Counted from the first letter of the stretch, positions 51,101 through 60,597 are shown. The stretch: DNA of 64,000 nucleotides from Pseudomonas sp. GM41(2012) (GCF_000282315.2 NZ_AKJN02000007.1:372001-436000), one strand, 5' to 3'. Numbers and translations are program-made. The notes: a model not told the origin generated them from the sequence alone.

Positions 51101-53974
51101 ATGTCCCAGTTGCCGTCCTTGAGCCAGTTACGCGACCCCAATGCCTTCCTTCGCCGCCACCTCGGGCCCGATGCCGCCGAACAACAGGCGATGCTCGACA
51201 GCCTCGGCCTCGGCAGCCGGGTCGAGTTGATCGAGCAGACGGTGCCGCCGGGAATCCGCCTGAACAGGCCGCTCGACCTGCCTCCCGCCCTCGACGAAGA
51301 AGCCGCGCTGGCCAAACTGCGCGGTTACGCCGAGCAAAACCAGGTCTGGACCAGCCTGATCGGCATGGGCTACCACGGCACCCTCACGCCAGCCGTTATT
51401 GTGCGCAACGTGCTGGAAAATCCCGGTTGGTACACCGCGTACACGCCCTATCAACCGGAGATCGCCCAGGGCCGGCTCGAAGCGCTGCTGAACTTCCAGC
51501 AATTGACCATCGACCTCACGGGACTGGAGCTGGCCAACGCCTCGTTGCTGGACGAAGCCACTGCGGCGGCGGAAGCCATGGCATTGGCCAAGCGTGTCGC
51601 CAAGTCCAGGAGCAATCTGTTCTTCGTCGACGAAAACTGTCATCCGCAGACCATTTCGGTGGTGCAGACCCGAGCAGAAGGGTTCGGCTTCGAGCTGATC
51701 ATCGACTCTGTGGATAACTTGAAACAGCACCAAGTGTTCGGCGCGCTCCTGCAATACCCCGATACCCACGGCGAGATCCGCGATCTTCGTCCCTTGATCG
51801 ATCATCTGCATGCGCAGCAAGCCTTGGCGTGTGTCGCCACCGATCTGCTGAGTCTGCTGTTGTTGACGCCGCCAGGGGAGCTGGGCGCCGACGTGGTGTT
51901 CGGTTCATCCCAGCGTTTCGGCGTGCCCATGGGTTACGGCGGCCCTCACGCGGCGTTTTTTGCCAGTCGCGATGAATACAAACGGGCGATTCCCGGGCGG
52001 ATCATCGGCGTGTCGAAAGATGCCCGCGGCAACGTCGCCCTGCGTATGGCCCTGCAAACCCGCGAGCAACATATCCGCCGGGAGAAAGCTAATTCGAACA
52101 TTTGCACCGCGCAGGTGCTGCTGGCCAACATTGCCAGTTTTTATGCGGTCTACCACGGTCCGGAAGGGCTCAAACGCATTGCCCAACGCGTGCATCGGCT
52201 GACCAGCATCCTCGCCGCTGGCCTGGAGCGCCACGGCATCACCCGCCTCAACACACACTTTTTCGACACGCTGACGCTGGAGGTTGGTGGTACTCAGACC
52301 GCAATCATCGAAAGTGCCCAGGCCGCGCAGATCAATTTGCGCATTCTCGGGCGTGGGCAGTTGGGGCTGAGCCTCGACGAAACCTCTGACGAATCCACCG
52401 TCGCGAAGTTGTTTGATGTGTTCCTCGGTTCCGATCATGGGCTCAACGTCGACGAACTGGACGCTGAAACCCTTGCTTCCGGCATTCCCGCAGGTCTGTT
52501 GCGTACCTCGTCTTATCTGCGTCACCCGGTGTTCAGCGCCCATCACAGCGAAACCGAGATGCTGCGCTACCTCAAGCAACTGGAGAACAAGGACCTGGCG
52601 CTCAACCAATCGATGATCCCGCTGGGCTCCTGCACCATGAAGCTCAACGCCACCAGCGAGATGATCCCGATCACATGGCCGCAGTTCGCCAACCTGCACC
52701 CGTTCGTGCCGAAAGAGCAGGCGGTCGGTTATTCGCTGATGATCGAAGAACTGGAGCGTTGGCTCTGCGCGATTACCGGTTTCGACGCGATCTGCATGCA
52801 GCCCAACTCGGGCGCCCAAGGCGAGTACGCCGGGTTGCTGGCGATCCGCAAATATCACGAGAGTCGTCATGAGGGCGCGCGGGATATCTGCTTGATCCCG
52901 TCCTCGGCCCACGGCACCAACCCGGCGTCGGCGCAGATGGCCGGCATGCGCGTGGTGATCGTCGAATGCGACGAAGCGGGCAACGTTGATCTGGATGACC
53001 TCAAAGGCAAGGCCGCGGAGGCCGCAGACAAACTCGCCTGCCTGATGGCGACGTATCCTTCGACCCACGGCGTATACGAGGAAGGCATCAGCGAAATCTG
53101 CGAAGTTATCCACAGCCACGGCGGCCAGGTGTACATGGATGGCGCCAACCTCAACGCCCAGGTCGGACTGGCGCGCCCGGCGGACATCGGCGCCGACGTG
53201 TCCCACATGAACCTGCACAAGACTTTCTGCATTCCCCATGGCGGCGGCGGGCCAGGCATGGGGCCGATTGGTGTGCGCGCGCATTTGGCGCCGTTCGTGG
53301 CCAATCACCCGGTGGTACCAATCGAAGGGCCACTGGCACAGAACGGCGCAGTCAGCGCAGCGCCTTGGGGCAGCGCGAGCATCCTGCCGATCAGCTGGAT
53401 GTACATCGCGATGATGGGGCCGCAATTGGCGGATGCCAGTGAGGTGGCGATCCTCGCCGCGAATTACCTGGCGCGGCACTTGTCCGGGGCGTTTCCGGTG
53501 CTTTACACCGGGCGCAACGAGCGGGTGGCTCACGAATGCATTCTTGACCTGCGGCCACTCAAGGTGCTGACCGGGATCAGCGAGGAGGACGTCGCCAAGC
53601 GGCTGATGGACTATGGCTTCCATGCGCCGACCATGTCGTTTCCGGTGCCGGGGACGTTGATGGTGGAACCGACCGAAAGTGAATCGAAGGCAGAGCTGGA
53701 CCGGTTTATCGGGGCGATGCTGAGTATCCGCGCGGAAATCACCGAGGTGCAGAACGGCAACTGGCCGGCCGATGACAACCCGCTGAAACGTTCACCGCAT
53801 ACCCTGGCGGATATCACCGGGGTTTGGGAGCGGTCCTACAGCATCGCGCAGGCGGTTACGCCGGATGCTCACACCAAGGCGCATAAGTACTGGCCGGTGG
53901 TGAACCGTGTCGATAACGTTTACGGCGATCGCAATTTGTTCTGTGCGTGTGTCCCGGTGGATGATTACCGTTGA
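51101..53974 (+). CDS. gcvP: Glycine dehydrogenase (decarboxylating), P protein
   Basis: 957-residue fused P protein that decarboxylates glycine and loads the aminomethyl group on GcvH. The N-terminal half has RRHLGPDAAEQQAML; the C-terminal half has SSAHGTNPASAQMAGM and the PLP lysine Lys707 in HMNLHKTFCIPHGGGGPG. Own promoter expected in the 155 bp upstream, because an opposite-strand gene separates it from gcvT-gcvH. Confidence 0.97.
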   Translation: MSQLPSLSQLRDPNAFLRRHLGPDAAEQQAMLDSLGLGSRVELIEQTVPPGIRLNRPLDLPPALDEEAALAKLRGYAEQNQVWTSLIGMGYHGTLTPAVIVRNVLENPGWYTAYTPYQPEIAQGRLEALLNFQQLTIDLTGLELANASLLDEATAAAEAMALAKRVAKSRSNLFFVDENCHPQTISVVQTRAEGFGFELIIDSVDNLKQHQVFGALLQYPDTHGEIRDLRPLIDHLHAQQALACVATDLLSLLLLTPPGELGADVVFGSSQRFGVPMGYGGPHAAFFASRDEYKRAIPGRIIGVSKDARGNVALRMALQTREQHIRREKANSNICTAQVLLANIASFYAVYHGPEGLKRIAQRVHRLTSILAAGLERHGITRLNTHFFDTLTLEVGGTQTAIIESAQAAQINLRILGRGQLGLSLDETSDESTVAKLFDVFLGSDHGLNVDELDAETLASGIPAGLLRTSSYLRHPVFSAHHSETEMLRYLKQLENKDLALNQSMIPLGSCTMKLNATSEMIPITWPQFANLHPFVPKEQAVGYSLMIEELERWLCAITGFDAICMQPNSGAQGEYAGLLAIRKYHESRHEGARDICLIPSSAHGTNPASAQMAGMRVVIVECDEAGNVDLDDLKGKAAEAADKLACLMATYPSTHGVYEEGISEICEVIHSHGGQVYMDGANLNAQVGLARPADIGADVSHMNLHKTFCIPHGGGGPGMGPIGVRAHLAPFVANHPVVPIEGPLAQNGAVSAAPWGSASILPISWMYIAMMGPQLADASEVAILAANYLARHLSGAFPVLYTGRNERVAHECILDLRPLKVLTGISEEDVAKRLMDYGFHAPTMSFPVPGTLMVEPTESESKAELDRFIGAMLSIRAEITEVQNGNWPADDNPLKRSPHTLADITGVWERSYSIAQAVTPDAHTKAHKYWPVVNRVDNVYGDRNLFCACVPVDDYR

Positions 53975-53982
53975 GGAAGATC

Positions 53983-54066
53983 AAAAGATCGCAGCCTTCG
54001 GCAGCTCCTACAGAGCCCGTGTCGTACACACAATCAAGGTAGGAGCTGCCGAAGGCTGCGATCTTT
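53983..54066. repeat. REP pair, AAGATCGCAGCCTTCGGCAG family
   Basis: 28-bp arms, AAAAGATCGCAGCCTTCGGC... and its complement, around a 28-bp spacer, just after gcvP. Confidence 0.9.
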
Positions 54067-54081
54067 GCTTTTCAGCGGGCA

Positions 54082-54114
54082 AAAAAATGCCGCTCATTGA
54101 GAGCGGCATTTTTG
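54082..54114. terminator. Bidirectional terminator
   Basis: AAATGCCGCTC and GAGCGGCATTT arms with ATTGA loop and T-runs on both strands, between gcvP and the convergent DUF2388 gene. Confidence 0.9.
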
Positions 54115-54128
54115 TTCAGCAATAAATC

Positions 54129-54446
54129 TTAATTCGAAGCAACGGCATTCTTCGCCAGGATCGCGTTCGCCAGTTCCATGTCCGTGGCCTGCAGGCCAGG
54201 GTTGTCGGCGCGGACTTTCTGCATCGCGGCCTCCAGGTATGGACCGCGAATGCCGCCGTCGCTGGCGACAAAGCTGCCGGCATCGTCCTGGGCGGCAACG
54301 ATCAGCTTGTTATCCTTGAAGGTCAGGTAGGTCGAACCGGTGGTCGCACCGGATGAGATGACGTTACGCCAAAAGCTATCAGCCATCGCCGAACCGACAG
54401 GAAAGGACAACAAGGCGATGGTAGCGACAGCAAGTTTGAGACGCAT
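54129..54446 (-). CDS. DUF2388 domain-containing exported protein
   Basis: 105 residues: signal peptide MRLKLAVATIALLSFPVGSAMA, then DSFWRNVISSGATTGSTYLTFKD and the C-terminal ARAFLQxAR-like helix region (GPYLEAAMQKVRADNPGLQATDMELANAILA). This is the Pseudomonas-specific DUF2388 family of periplasmic proteins, of unknown role. ATG 54446 is set by the signal peptide. It lies 68 bp after the NfeD gene. Confidence 0.88.
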   Translation of the reverse strand: MRLKLAVATIALLSFPVGSAMADSFWRNVISSGATTGSTYLTFKDNKLIVAAQDDAGSFVASDGGIRGPYLEAAMQKVRADNPGLQATDMELANAILAKNAVASN

Positions 54447-54514
54447 ATTGGGTGACTCCACTGGGTTAACTACGGCGTTGGATTGCCAATCCCCCAATCG
54501 AGTTCCGTAACGGC

Positions 54515-54964
54515 TCATTCAGCCGGTTCAACCAGCAAAATAGCCCCTTGCTGGCCGATTACCCGAACGCGGCTGCCCGCCGCGGCATCGCGCCCTCGGG
54601 CCATCCACACACCGTCGGCGACCTTGATCTTGCCGCTGCCGTCGACAATCGCTTGATGTACCACAAAGATTTTGCCGATCAGTTCCTGACCGCGCAGATT
54701 GAGGTTTGGCTGATCACTCATCCGCACCGCGTTGCGCTGGCGTCTCCACCAGTACAGGGCCGTGGCGATCGAGAGCAGGCCGAACAGCAGGAACTGCAAT
54801 TCCCAGGACATGTCCGGCATTACAAAGGTCAGCACGCCGACGGCAGCGGCTGCCATGCCGATCCACAGCAAGTAGCCGCCGGCGCCGAACACTTCGAGAA
54901 TCAGCAGCACCGTGCCAAATGCCAGCCAGTCCCAGAACGATAGGTGCTGCAGGAATGCCCACAT
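54515..54964 (-). CDS. NfeD family membrane protein
   Basis: 149 residues with two to three N-terminal helices (WDWLAFGTVLLILEVFGAGGYLLWIGMAAAAVG) and a C-terminal OB-fold (LIGKIFVVHQAIVDGSGKIKVADGVWMARG). NfeD proteins pair with SPFH/stomatin proteins; the SPFH gene is 8 bp upstream here. Probably acts in membrane microdomain or protein quality control. Confidence 0.92.
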   Translation of the reverse strand: MWAFLQHLSFWDWLAFGTVLLILEVFGAGGYLLWIGMAAAAVGVLTFVMPDMSWELQFLLFGLLSIATALYWWRRQRNAVRMSDQPNLNLRGQELIGKIFVVHQAIVDGSGKIKVADGVWMARGRDAAAGSRVRVIGQQGAILLVEPAE

Positions 54965-54972
54965 AACGTGCC

Positions 54973-55893
54973 TCAGGCTTTCTTGTTATCGAACGTGGCC
55001 TTGACGATTTCGCCGATGCCGCCGACTGCGCCAATCATCGAGCTGGCCTCGAGCGGCATCAGAATCACTTTACTGTTGTTGGCCGAGGCCAGTTTGCCCA
55101 GCGCATCGATGTACTTTTGCGCAACGAAGTAATTGACCGCCTGCACGTTGCCGCCTGCGATGGCTTCGGACACCACTTTGGTGGCCTGGGCTTCGGCTTC
55201 GGCTTGACGTTCACGGGCTTCGGCTTCGAGGAATGCGGCCTGACGACCCCCTTCGGCCTCCAGAATCTGCGCCTGCTTCTTGCCTTCGGCAGTCAGAATC
55301 GCCGCGGCACGCAGACCTTCGGCTTCAAGAATTTGCGCGCGCTTGATCCGCTCGGCTTTCATCTGTCCCGACATCGCAGCCATCAAGTCAGCCGGCGGGC
55401 TGATGTCCTTGATCTCGATCCGGGTGATCTTGATGCCCCACGGCGCTGTGGCTTCGTCGACGGTGCGCAGCAGTTTTTCGTTGATCCCGTCACGCTGGCT
55501 GAGCATCGCGTCCAGCTCCATGGAGCCGAGCACGGTACGAATGTTGGTTTGCAGCAGGTTGCGGATCGCGTGTTCGAGGTTGTTGACCTCGTAGGCAGCC
55601 TGGGCGGTATTGACCACCTGGAAGAAGCACACGGCGTCGATCTGTACCGTGGCGTTATCTGCTGTGATGACTTCCTGGGGCGGAATATCCAGCACGCTTT
55701 CCATCACGTTGATCTTGCGACCGATGCGGTCCATCACCGGAATGATGATGTTGAGGCCGGGCTTGAGCGTGTTGGTGTAACGACCAAAACGCTCGACCGT
55801 CCACTGGTAACCCTGAGGTACGACCTTGAAGCCCATGAACAGAATGGCGACCACCAGGCCGACAAAAAGTAAAAGCACGCTTCCGATCTGCAT
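54973..55893 (-). CDS. SPFH/stomatin-type membrane protein (QmcA-like)
   Basis: 306 residues. One N-terminal helix (about 4-22), then the SPFH domain with VVPQGYQWTVERFGRYTNTLKPGLN and GIKITRIEIKDISPPADL. A C-terminal Glu/Ala/Gln-rich coiled coil (EAEGLRAAAILTAEGKKQAQILEAEG) drives oligomerisation. Forms an operon with nfeD. Related to QmcA of E. coli, a partner of FtsH. Confidence 0.93.
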   Translation of the reverse strand: MQIGSVLLLFVGLVVAILFMGFKVVPQGYQWTVERFGRYTNTLKPGLNIIIPVMDRIGRKINVMESVLDIPPQEVITADNATVQIDAVCFFQVVNTAQAAYEVNNLEHAIRNLLQTNIRTVLGSMELDAMLSQRDGINEKLLRTVDEATAPWGIKITRIEIKDISPPADLMAAMSGQMKAERIKRAQILEAEGLRAAAILTAEGKKQAQILEAEGGRQAAFLEAEARERQAEAEAQATKVVSEAIAGGNVQAVNYFVAQKYIDALGKLASANNSKVILMPLEASSMIGAVGGIGEIVKATFDNKKA

Positions 55894-56002
55894 AACGATT
55901 CCCTGTTAATCAATGAAATTTCGATCGCGAGAGTGTAGCGGCGTGGGTCGGTGATAAGAACAAGTTAGTCACCCTTGGCATCATCAGGAGACATAAAAGG
56001 TT

Positions 56003-57787
56003 TCATTTCTGCTCACTCTGCGGCGTTACCCGCAATACCTCCTCAATCGTCGTCAAACCCGCCGCCACTTTTTGCGCGCCTGACAATCGCAAACTGCGCA
56101 TGCCTTCCTTGAACGCCTGACGCCGCACCGCCAGCAAATCGGTGTCGGGGTTGATCAGCGCTTTGACGCCGTCCGTCAGCTGCATGATTTCATAGACTCC
56201 CGCGCGGCCGCGGTAACCGGTATCGCGGCATTCAAGGCAACCGATGGCACGATGTGCGTTGTTCGGCAACGGTGCCTGCCAGGGCCGGGTCAAGGTTTGC
56301 CAGTCTTCTTCACCCAGGGTCAGCGGCGCCTTGCAATGCGGGCACAAGGTGCGGACCAGGCGCTGGGCCATGACGCCGAGCACCGTGGCTTTGATCAGGT
56401 AATGCGGCACGCCCAGCTCCAGCAAGCGGCTGATCGCGCTCGGCGCATCGTTGGTGTGCAGCGTCGACAGCACCAAGTGACCAGTGAGCGCAGCCTGGAT
56501 CGCCATTTCAGCGGTTTCCAGATCACGGATCTCACCGATCATGATGATGTCCGGATCCTGTCGCATCAGTGCGCGCACACCGGCGGCGAAGGTCAGGTCG
56601 ATGTTGTGTTGGACTTGCATCTGGTTGAACGCCGGCTCGACCATTTCGATCGGGTCTTCGATGGTGCAGAGGTTGACCTCCGGCGTCGCCAGTTTCTTCA
56701 GGGTGGTGTACAGCGTGGTGGTTTTGCCGGAACCGGTCGGGCCGGTGACCAGGATGATGCCGTTGGGCTGGCTCGTCATGTCCTGCCAGCGGCGCAAGTC
56801 ATCGGCGGAGAAGCCCAGCTGATCAAAGTTCTTGAGCAGTACTTCCGGGTCGAAGATCCGCATGACCATTTTTTCGCCGAAGGCGGTAGGCAATGTCGAC
56901 AGCCGCAGCTCGACTTCGCCACCATCCGGGGTTTTGGTCTTGACCCGGCCGTCCTGGGGTTTGCGTTTTTCCGCGACGTTCATCCGCCCGAGGCTTTTCA
57001 GGCGGCTGACGATCGCCATGGTCACATGCGGCGGGAATTGATAGACGTTGTGCAGCACGCCGTCGATGCGAAAGCGCACCGTGCCTTGTTCGCGCCGGGG
57101 TTCGATGTGGATGTCACTGGCGCGTTGCTGGAACGCGTACTGGAACAACCAGTCGACGATGTTGACGATGTGCGCGTCGTTGGCGTCCGGTTCCTGGTCG
57201 CTGGAGCCGAGGTTGAGCAACTGCTCGAAATTGCCCAGGGTGTTCATTTGCTGATCGGCGTTGGTCGCGCCGGTGACCGATTTGGCCAGGCGGAAAAACT
57301 CCACGCTGAAGCGCTGGATGTCGACCGGGTTGGCCACCACACGCTTGATCGGCAGTTTCAGCACATGGGTCAGGTCGGCTTCCCAACCGGTGACGTAGGG
57401 CTGGGCGCTGGCCACGGTCACCGCGTCGCGGTCGATAGACACGGCGAGAATCTTGTGGCGCTGGGCGAAGGCGTAGGACATCAACGGCGTAATCGCCGCG
57501 ACGTTGATTTTCAGCGGATCGATGCGCAGATAAGGCTGACCGGCCTGCTGCGACAGCCACAGGGTCAGGCTTTCCAGGTCGAGGTGTTTACCGGGACGGC
57601 TGAGATCGTCCAGGTGTTGGCTGGCGATGAATTCCAGCGGGTGCATCTGGCCATTGGCAGCGTGACGGCGTCGAGCATTGAGCGCGTGTTCGGCCGAGTC
57701 CTGACTGATAAAACCTTGGGCGACCAGTTCACGCAGCAAATCATTGAGATCCAGCCAGCGGTCCTGAATGGCAAGTTGAACGGACAT
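56003..57787 (-). CDS. GspE/PilB-family secretion ATPase, orphan
   Basis: 594 residues. An N1 domain (about 1-150), then the ATPase with Walker A GPTGSGKT (349-356), Asp box TIEDPIE, Walker B RQDPDIIMIGEIRD, and His box LVLSTLHTNDA. The zinc-binding tetracysteine CPHC...CLEC is present. These ATPases power type II secretion or type IV pilus assembly, but no other component gene is adjacent, so its partner machine is unknown. ATG has GGAG 5 nt upstream. Confidence 0.92.
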   Translation of the reverse strand: MSVQLAIQDRWLDLNDLLRELVAQGFISQDSAEHALNARRRHAANGQMHPLEFIASQHLDDLSRPGKHLDLESLTLWLSQQAGQPYLRIDPLKINVAAITPLMSYAFAQRHKILAVSIDRDAVTVASAQPYVTGWEADLTHVLKLPIKRVVANPVDIQRFSVEFFRLAKSVTGATNADQQMNTLGNFEQLLNLGSSDQEPDANDAHIVNIVDWLFQYAFQQRASDIHIEPRREQGTVRFRIDGVLHNVYQFPPHVTMAIVSRLKSLGRMNVAEKRKPQDGRVKTKTPDGGEVELRLSTLPTAFGEKMVMRIFDPEVLLKNFDQLGFSADDLRRWQDMTSQPNGIILVTGPTGSGKTTTLYTTLKKLATPEVNLCTIEDPIEMVEPAFNQMQVQHNIDLTFAAGVRALMRQDPDIIMIGEIRDLETAEMAIQAALTGHLVLSTLHTNDAPSAISRLLELGVPHYLIKATVLGVMAQRLVRTLCPHCKAPLTLGEEDWQTLTRPWQAPLPNNAHRAIGCLECRDTGYRGRAGVYEIMQLTDGVKALINPDTDLLAVRRQAFKEGMRSLRLSGAQKVAAGLTTIEEVLRVTPQSEQK

Positions 57788-57877
57788 GCGGGCTCCTCAT
57801 GAACAACAGTTCGCAAAGGATAGTCGCGGACCGGCAGACCGTTGGGCCACTACTCGACGAAGCCGTGTCGAGTTTTT

Positions 57878-58216
57878 TCAGCCCGCCGCCTGTGCCGGTT
57901 CATTCCACGCGCAATCAACCGCTTGCAGATCAACCGAACAGACGCTGATCAGGTTACGTAATTTTTCCGCGATCACTTGGGCGCGGTGCCAGCTCAGGCC
58001 GTCTATCACGATGTCGATCGACAACAGATCGTCCATCCGCTGCACGTTGACCTGTTGCGGCGTCAGAAACTGCAAAGCGAACAGGTTGAGCGCCCGGCAC
58101 AGCAGGTCCGGTTCGGCCTCGGCCAAAAGTTGGTAATGAGCGCGGCAGTGGGCGTTGCTGACGTTCCAGACATCGGCGCGGGTATGCGGGCTGTTGACGG
58201 CTTCTAGATACGGCAT
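57878..58216 (-). CDS. ACT-like domain protein, uncharacterised
   Basis: 112 residues. The central part (ALNLFALQFLTPQQVNVQRM, DLLSIDIVIDGLSWHRAQV, then a helix and SVCSVDL) has the strand-helix-strand rhythm of ACT regulatory domains. It starts with GGAG 7 nt before the ATG and is divergent from an Lrp/AsnC regulator gene. A small-molecule-binding accessory role is possible; the family is not certain. Confidence 0.65.
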   Translation of the reverse strand: MPYLEAVNSPHTRADVWNVSNAHCRAHYQLLAEAEPDLLCRALNLFALQFLTPQQVNVQRMDDLLSIDIVIDGLSWHRAQVIAEKLRNLISVCSVDLQAVDCAWNEPAQAAG

Positions 58217-58342
58217 GGTCGGTCTCCAAAATCACTGGAGGAATTTTTACATTCGGTGCCGGGCATTTCTTATCTATGATTGGGCTTATTGGCGATTGTT
58301 TGAATTGCTTGATTCGTTAAGTTATCAATCAAAGGTTTTTTT

Positions 58343-58807
58343 ATGCATGGCGAGCTGGATGGCTACGACCGCAAGATTCTCGCGTTGCTGCAAGAGGACG
58401 CTTCGCTTTCCAGTGCACAGATTGCGGAACAGGTGGGGCTGTCGCAGTCGCCGTGCTGGCGGCGGATTCAGCGGATGAAGGAGGAGGGGATCATTCGCGG
58501 GCAGGTGACCTTGCTCGACCGGAAGAAAATCGGGCTTAACACGCAGATTTTCGCTGAAATCAAACTCAACGCTCACGGGCGGTCGAACTTCACCGAATTC
58601 ACCGAGGCGATTCGTGGCTTTCCCGAAGTGCTGGAATGTTATGTGCTGATGGGGTCGGTGGATTTCTTGCTGCGGATTGTGACGGCGGACATTGAGGCGT
58701 ATGAGCGCTTCTTCTTCGAGAAGCTGTCGATGGTGCCGGGGATTCAGGAGGTGAACTCGATCGTGGCGTTGTCGGAGATCAAGTCCACGACGAGTTTGCC
58801 GGTGTAA
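58343..58807 (+). CDS. Lrp/AsnC family transcriptional regulator
   Basis: 154 residues. N-terminal helix-turn-helix (LDGYDRKILALLQEDASLSSAQIAEQVGLSQSPCWRRIQRM) and C-terminal RAM/AsnC ligand domain (PEVLECYVLMGSVDFLLRIV, VPGIQEVNSIVALSEIK). Shaped like Lrp-type regulators of amino-acid genes. Divergent from the small ACT-like gene, which may be its target; the 126 bp between them is fairly AT-rich. Confidence 0.93.
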   Translation: MHGELDGYDRKILALLQEDASLSSAQIAEQVGLSQSPCWRRIQRMKEEGIIRGQVTLLDRKKIGLNTQIFAEIKLNAHGRSNFTEFTEAIRGFPEVLECYVLMGSVDFLLRIVTADIEAYERFFFEKLSMVPGIQEVNSIVALSEIKSTTSLPV

Positions 58808-58814
58808 CACTGAC

Positions 58815-58906
58815 GTGGCGAGGGGGCTTGCCCCCGTTGGGATGCGTAGCAGCCCCAAAATGATGGGAGCGCTGCGCACTCCAACGGGGGCAAGCCCCCT
58901 CGCCAC
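58815..58906. repeat. REPIN, GTGGCGAGGGGGCTTG family
   Basis: Arms GTGGCGAGGGGGCTTGCCCC... (from 58815) and complement (ends 58906), between the convergent Lrp-type and CYTH-CHAD genes. Confidence 0.93.
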
Positions 58907-58912
58907 AGGGTG

Positions 58913-60280
58913 TTACATGCGCAGCAGCATTTTCCAGGCACGATTCTGATACACCGCAATCGCCTGCTGCTTACGCGCATCCAGCGATTCATCGGTGATC
59001 GGTTCGTTGGCCAATTGAGCAAGCTGTTTCAGCTCACCGTACAGGCGATCCATTTCCGGGATGTCCAGCACGCTGCGGGCGTGGTGCAGCCAGGCCTGGA
59101 TGCGCTCGATACGCGGCAGTTGCTCGGCCAGGTCTTCCGGCTGTTGCTGATAACGCTGCAGTTGCAGGGAAGTCGCTTCTTCACCCAGCAGACGTGGCAA
59201 CCAGCTGCCCAATTGCGCAGCGCCCTGGCGATTGCCGCGGACGTTGCGATCGGCAGCCCAGGTGCGGGCCAGCAACCAGCGCGAAGTGTTCAGCGAGAAC
59301 AAGCCCCAACGCGGATCTTCCAGTTCTTCGAGGAACTGCTCCGGCGCGGCTTTGCGCACGTCTTCGTCGTCGATACCGGCCTGCACCAGCGGACGCCAGT
59401 CTTCGAGCAAGGCGTCCAGCGCTACGCGCAGATCGTGCGTCGACTGACGTGGCGCGGCTTGGCCCAGGCTGCTCAGCAGCGCACGCAATTCAGCCAGGTT
59501 TTCGACCCAGTCCTGTAACAGGCGCCAGTGGCCATTGAAGCGATACTGCTCGGCCAGGCGCTGGCTGCTGCTCAGCAAGTGCCAGCTCAGCGCGGCGAAA
59601 GCGTCGTCCAGCGGCATTTCGGCAGTGATCTGCGGCGCTGGCAGGCTCAACGAATAGCTGTTGGCGTCGTACAAACGATAACCGCGCTCGGCTTTGCTGA
59701 TGTCACACGGCATCAGGGCCAGGGTCGCGGCCAGTTCGGCGGCCAGTTCCAGCAGAGCGGCCGGCTCGCCTTCGCGCAGTTCCAGTTCCAGTTCGCAGAT
59801 TTCTTCTTTCTGCTTGCCCACGATCACGTGACCGAGATCCAGTGCGGCTTCGATCACCACTTTGGTCTTGCCACGGCCCCAAGCGATTTCCGCGCGTTCG
59901 CGGACGAAATCGGTGGTGAAGATCGGCTTCAGGGTTTTCTTGTCCAGCTCGGCCAGCTCTTCAGGCCAGCATTCGCCGTCGAGTTTCTTCACGTCGAGCT
60001 TGGCTTTGGGCAGATTCCAGTCGTATTCGTTACGCTCGGACAAACCGGCGACGCTCTGGCCGCGGGTCTTGAGGGTCTGAATCACTTCTTCGCCATCGCG
60101 GCGCAGGCGCAGGGCAACCTTGGCGCGGGCCAGGTCGCGCTCAGGCGTGTCGAAGTACTGATTCATCAACTCACGGCGTTCCCAGCCACTTTTGTTGCGT
60201 TTTTTCAGGAGCGGGTGCTCGCGCAGGGCCGCGAGAGTTTCTCGGCTGACGCGGAGTTTGATTTCGGTTTCTTTCTGCAT
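58913..60280 (-). CDS. CYTH and CHAD domain protein (inorganic triphosphatase-like)
   Basis: 455 residues. N-terminal CYTH domain with the ExExK signature ETEIKLRV and metal-binding Arg/Lys pairs (KVALRLRRDGEEVIQTLKTRG). C-terminal CHAD helical domain, often polyphosphate-binding (QSTHDLRVALDALLEDW with its conserved His). E. coli ygiF, of similar design, is an inorganic triphosphatase. Association with polyphosphate metabolism (ppk and ppx elsewhere in this window) is plausible. Confidence 0.93.
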   Translation of the reverse strand: MQKETEIKLRVSRETLAALREHPLLKKRNKSGWERRELMNQYFDTPERDLARAKVALRLRRDGEEVIQTLKTRGQSVAGLSERNEYDWNLPKAKLDVKKLDGECWPEELAELDKKTLKPIFTTDFVRERAEIAWGRGKTKVVIEAALDLGHVIVGKQKEEICELELELREGEPAALLELAAELAATLALMPCDISKAERGYRLYDANSYSLSLPAPQITAEMPLDDAFAALSWHLLSSSQRLAEQYRFNGHWRLLQDWVENLAELRALLSSLGQAAPRQSTHDLRVALDALLEDWRPLVQAGIDDEDVRKAAPEQFLEELEDPRWGLFSLNTSRWLLARTWAADRNVRGNRQGAAQLGSWLPRLLGEEATSLQLQRYQQQPEDLAEQLPRIERIQAWLHHARSVLDIPEMDRLYGELKQLAQLANEPITDESLDARKQQAIAVYQNRAWKMLLRM

Positions 60281-60362
60281 GGCCGGAAAATCCAGGATCG
60301 GGAGCGCAGCCGGGGGAATGTGTGGCTGCCAAGGTCGTGCAGTGTACAGGACTCATCCGAGA

Positions 60363-60523
60363 TAGGGTCTGTTGACGCTTGGTGACGGCCGCGACGGAGC
60401 CCCCCTTGGCGCAGGGCTGCGTTGCTCGGAACTCATTTGGGACAACCAAACCACTTTCCTCGCGCCTTGCCCTGCACCAAGGGGGGCTCCGTCTCGGCCG
60501 TCACCAAGCGTCAACAGACCCTA
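60363..60523. mobile_element. MITE-like element with near-perfect 55-bp terminal inverted repeats
   Basis: Arms 60363-60417 and 60469-60523 (TAGGGTCTGTTGACGCTTGG...) match at all but two positions when complemented. The 51-bp core shows no gene. Outer ends are TA on both sides, which would fit TA target duplication. It is unlike the REP families in the window. It lies in the 317-bp divergent gap between the CYTH gene and argE; the rest of that gap holds only promoters. Confidence 0.6.
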
Positions 60524-60597
60524 CCCGCGCCGCGGCGGTTTATTCCTGTCACCGGATGGTTCTATGATGGACTTCAACTCGGGAGTTGGAGTCAGCG

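Noticed and set aside
56252..57802. 516-residue open frame opposite the GspE-like gene
   Set aside because: Shadow frame typical of high-GC coding DNA; the opposite strand has all ATPase motifs.
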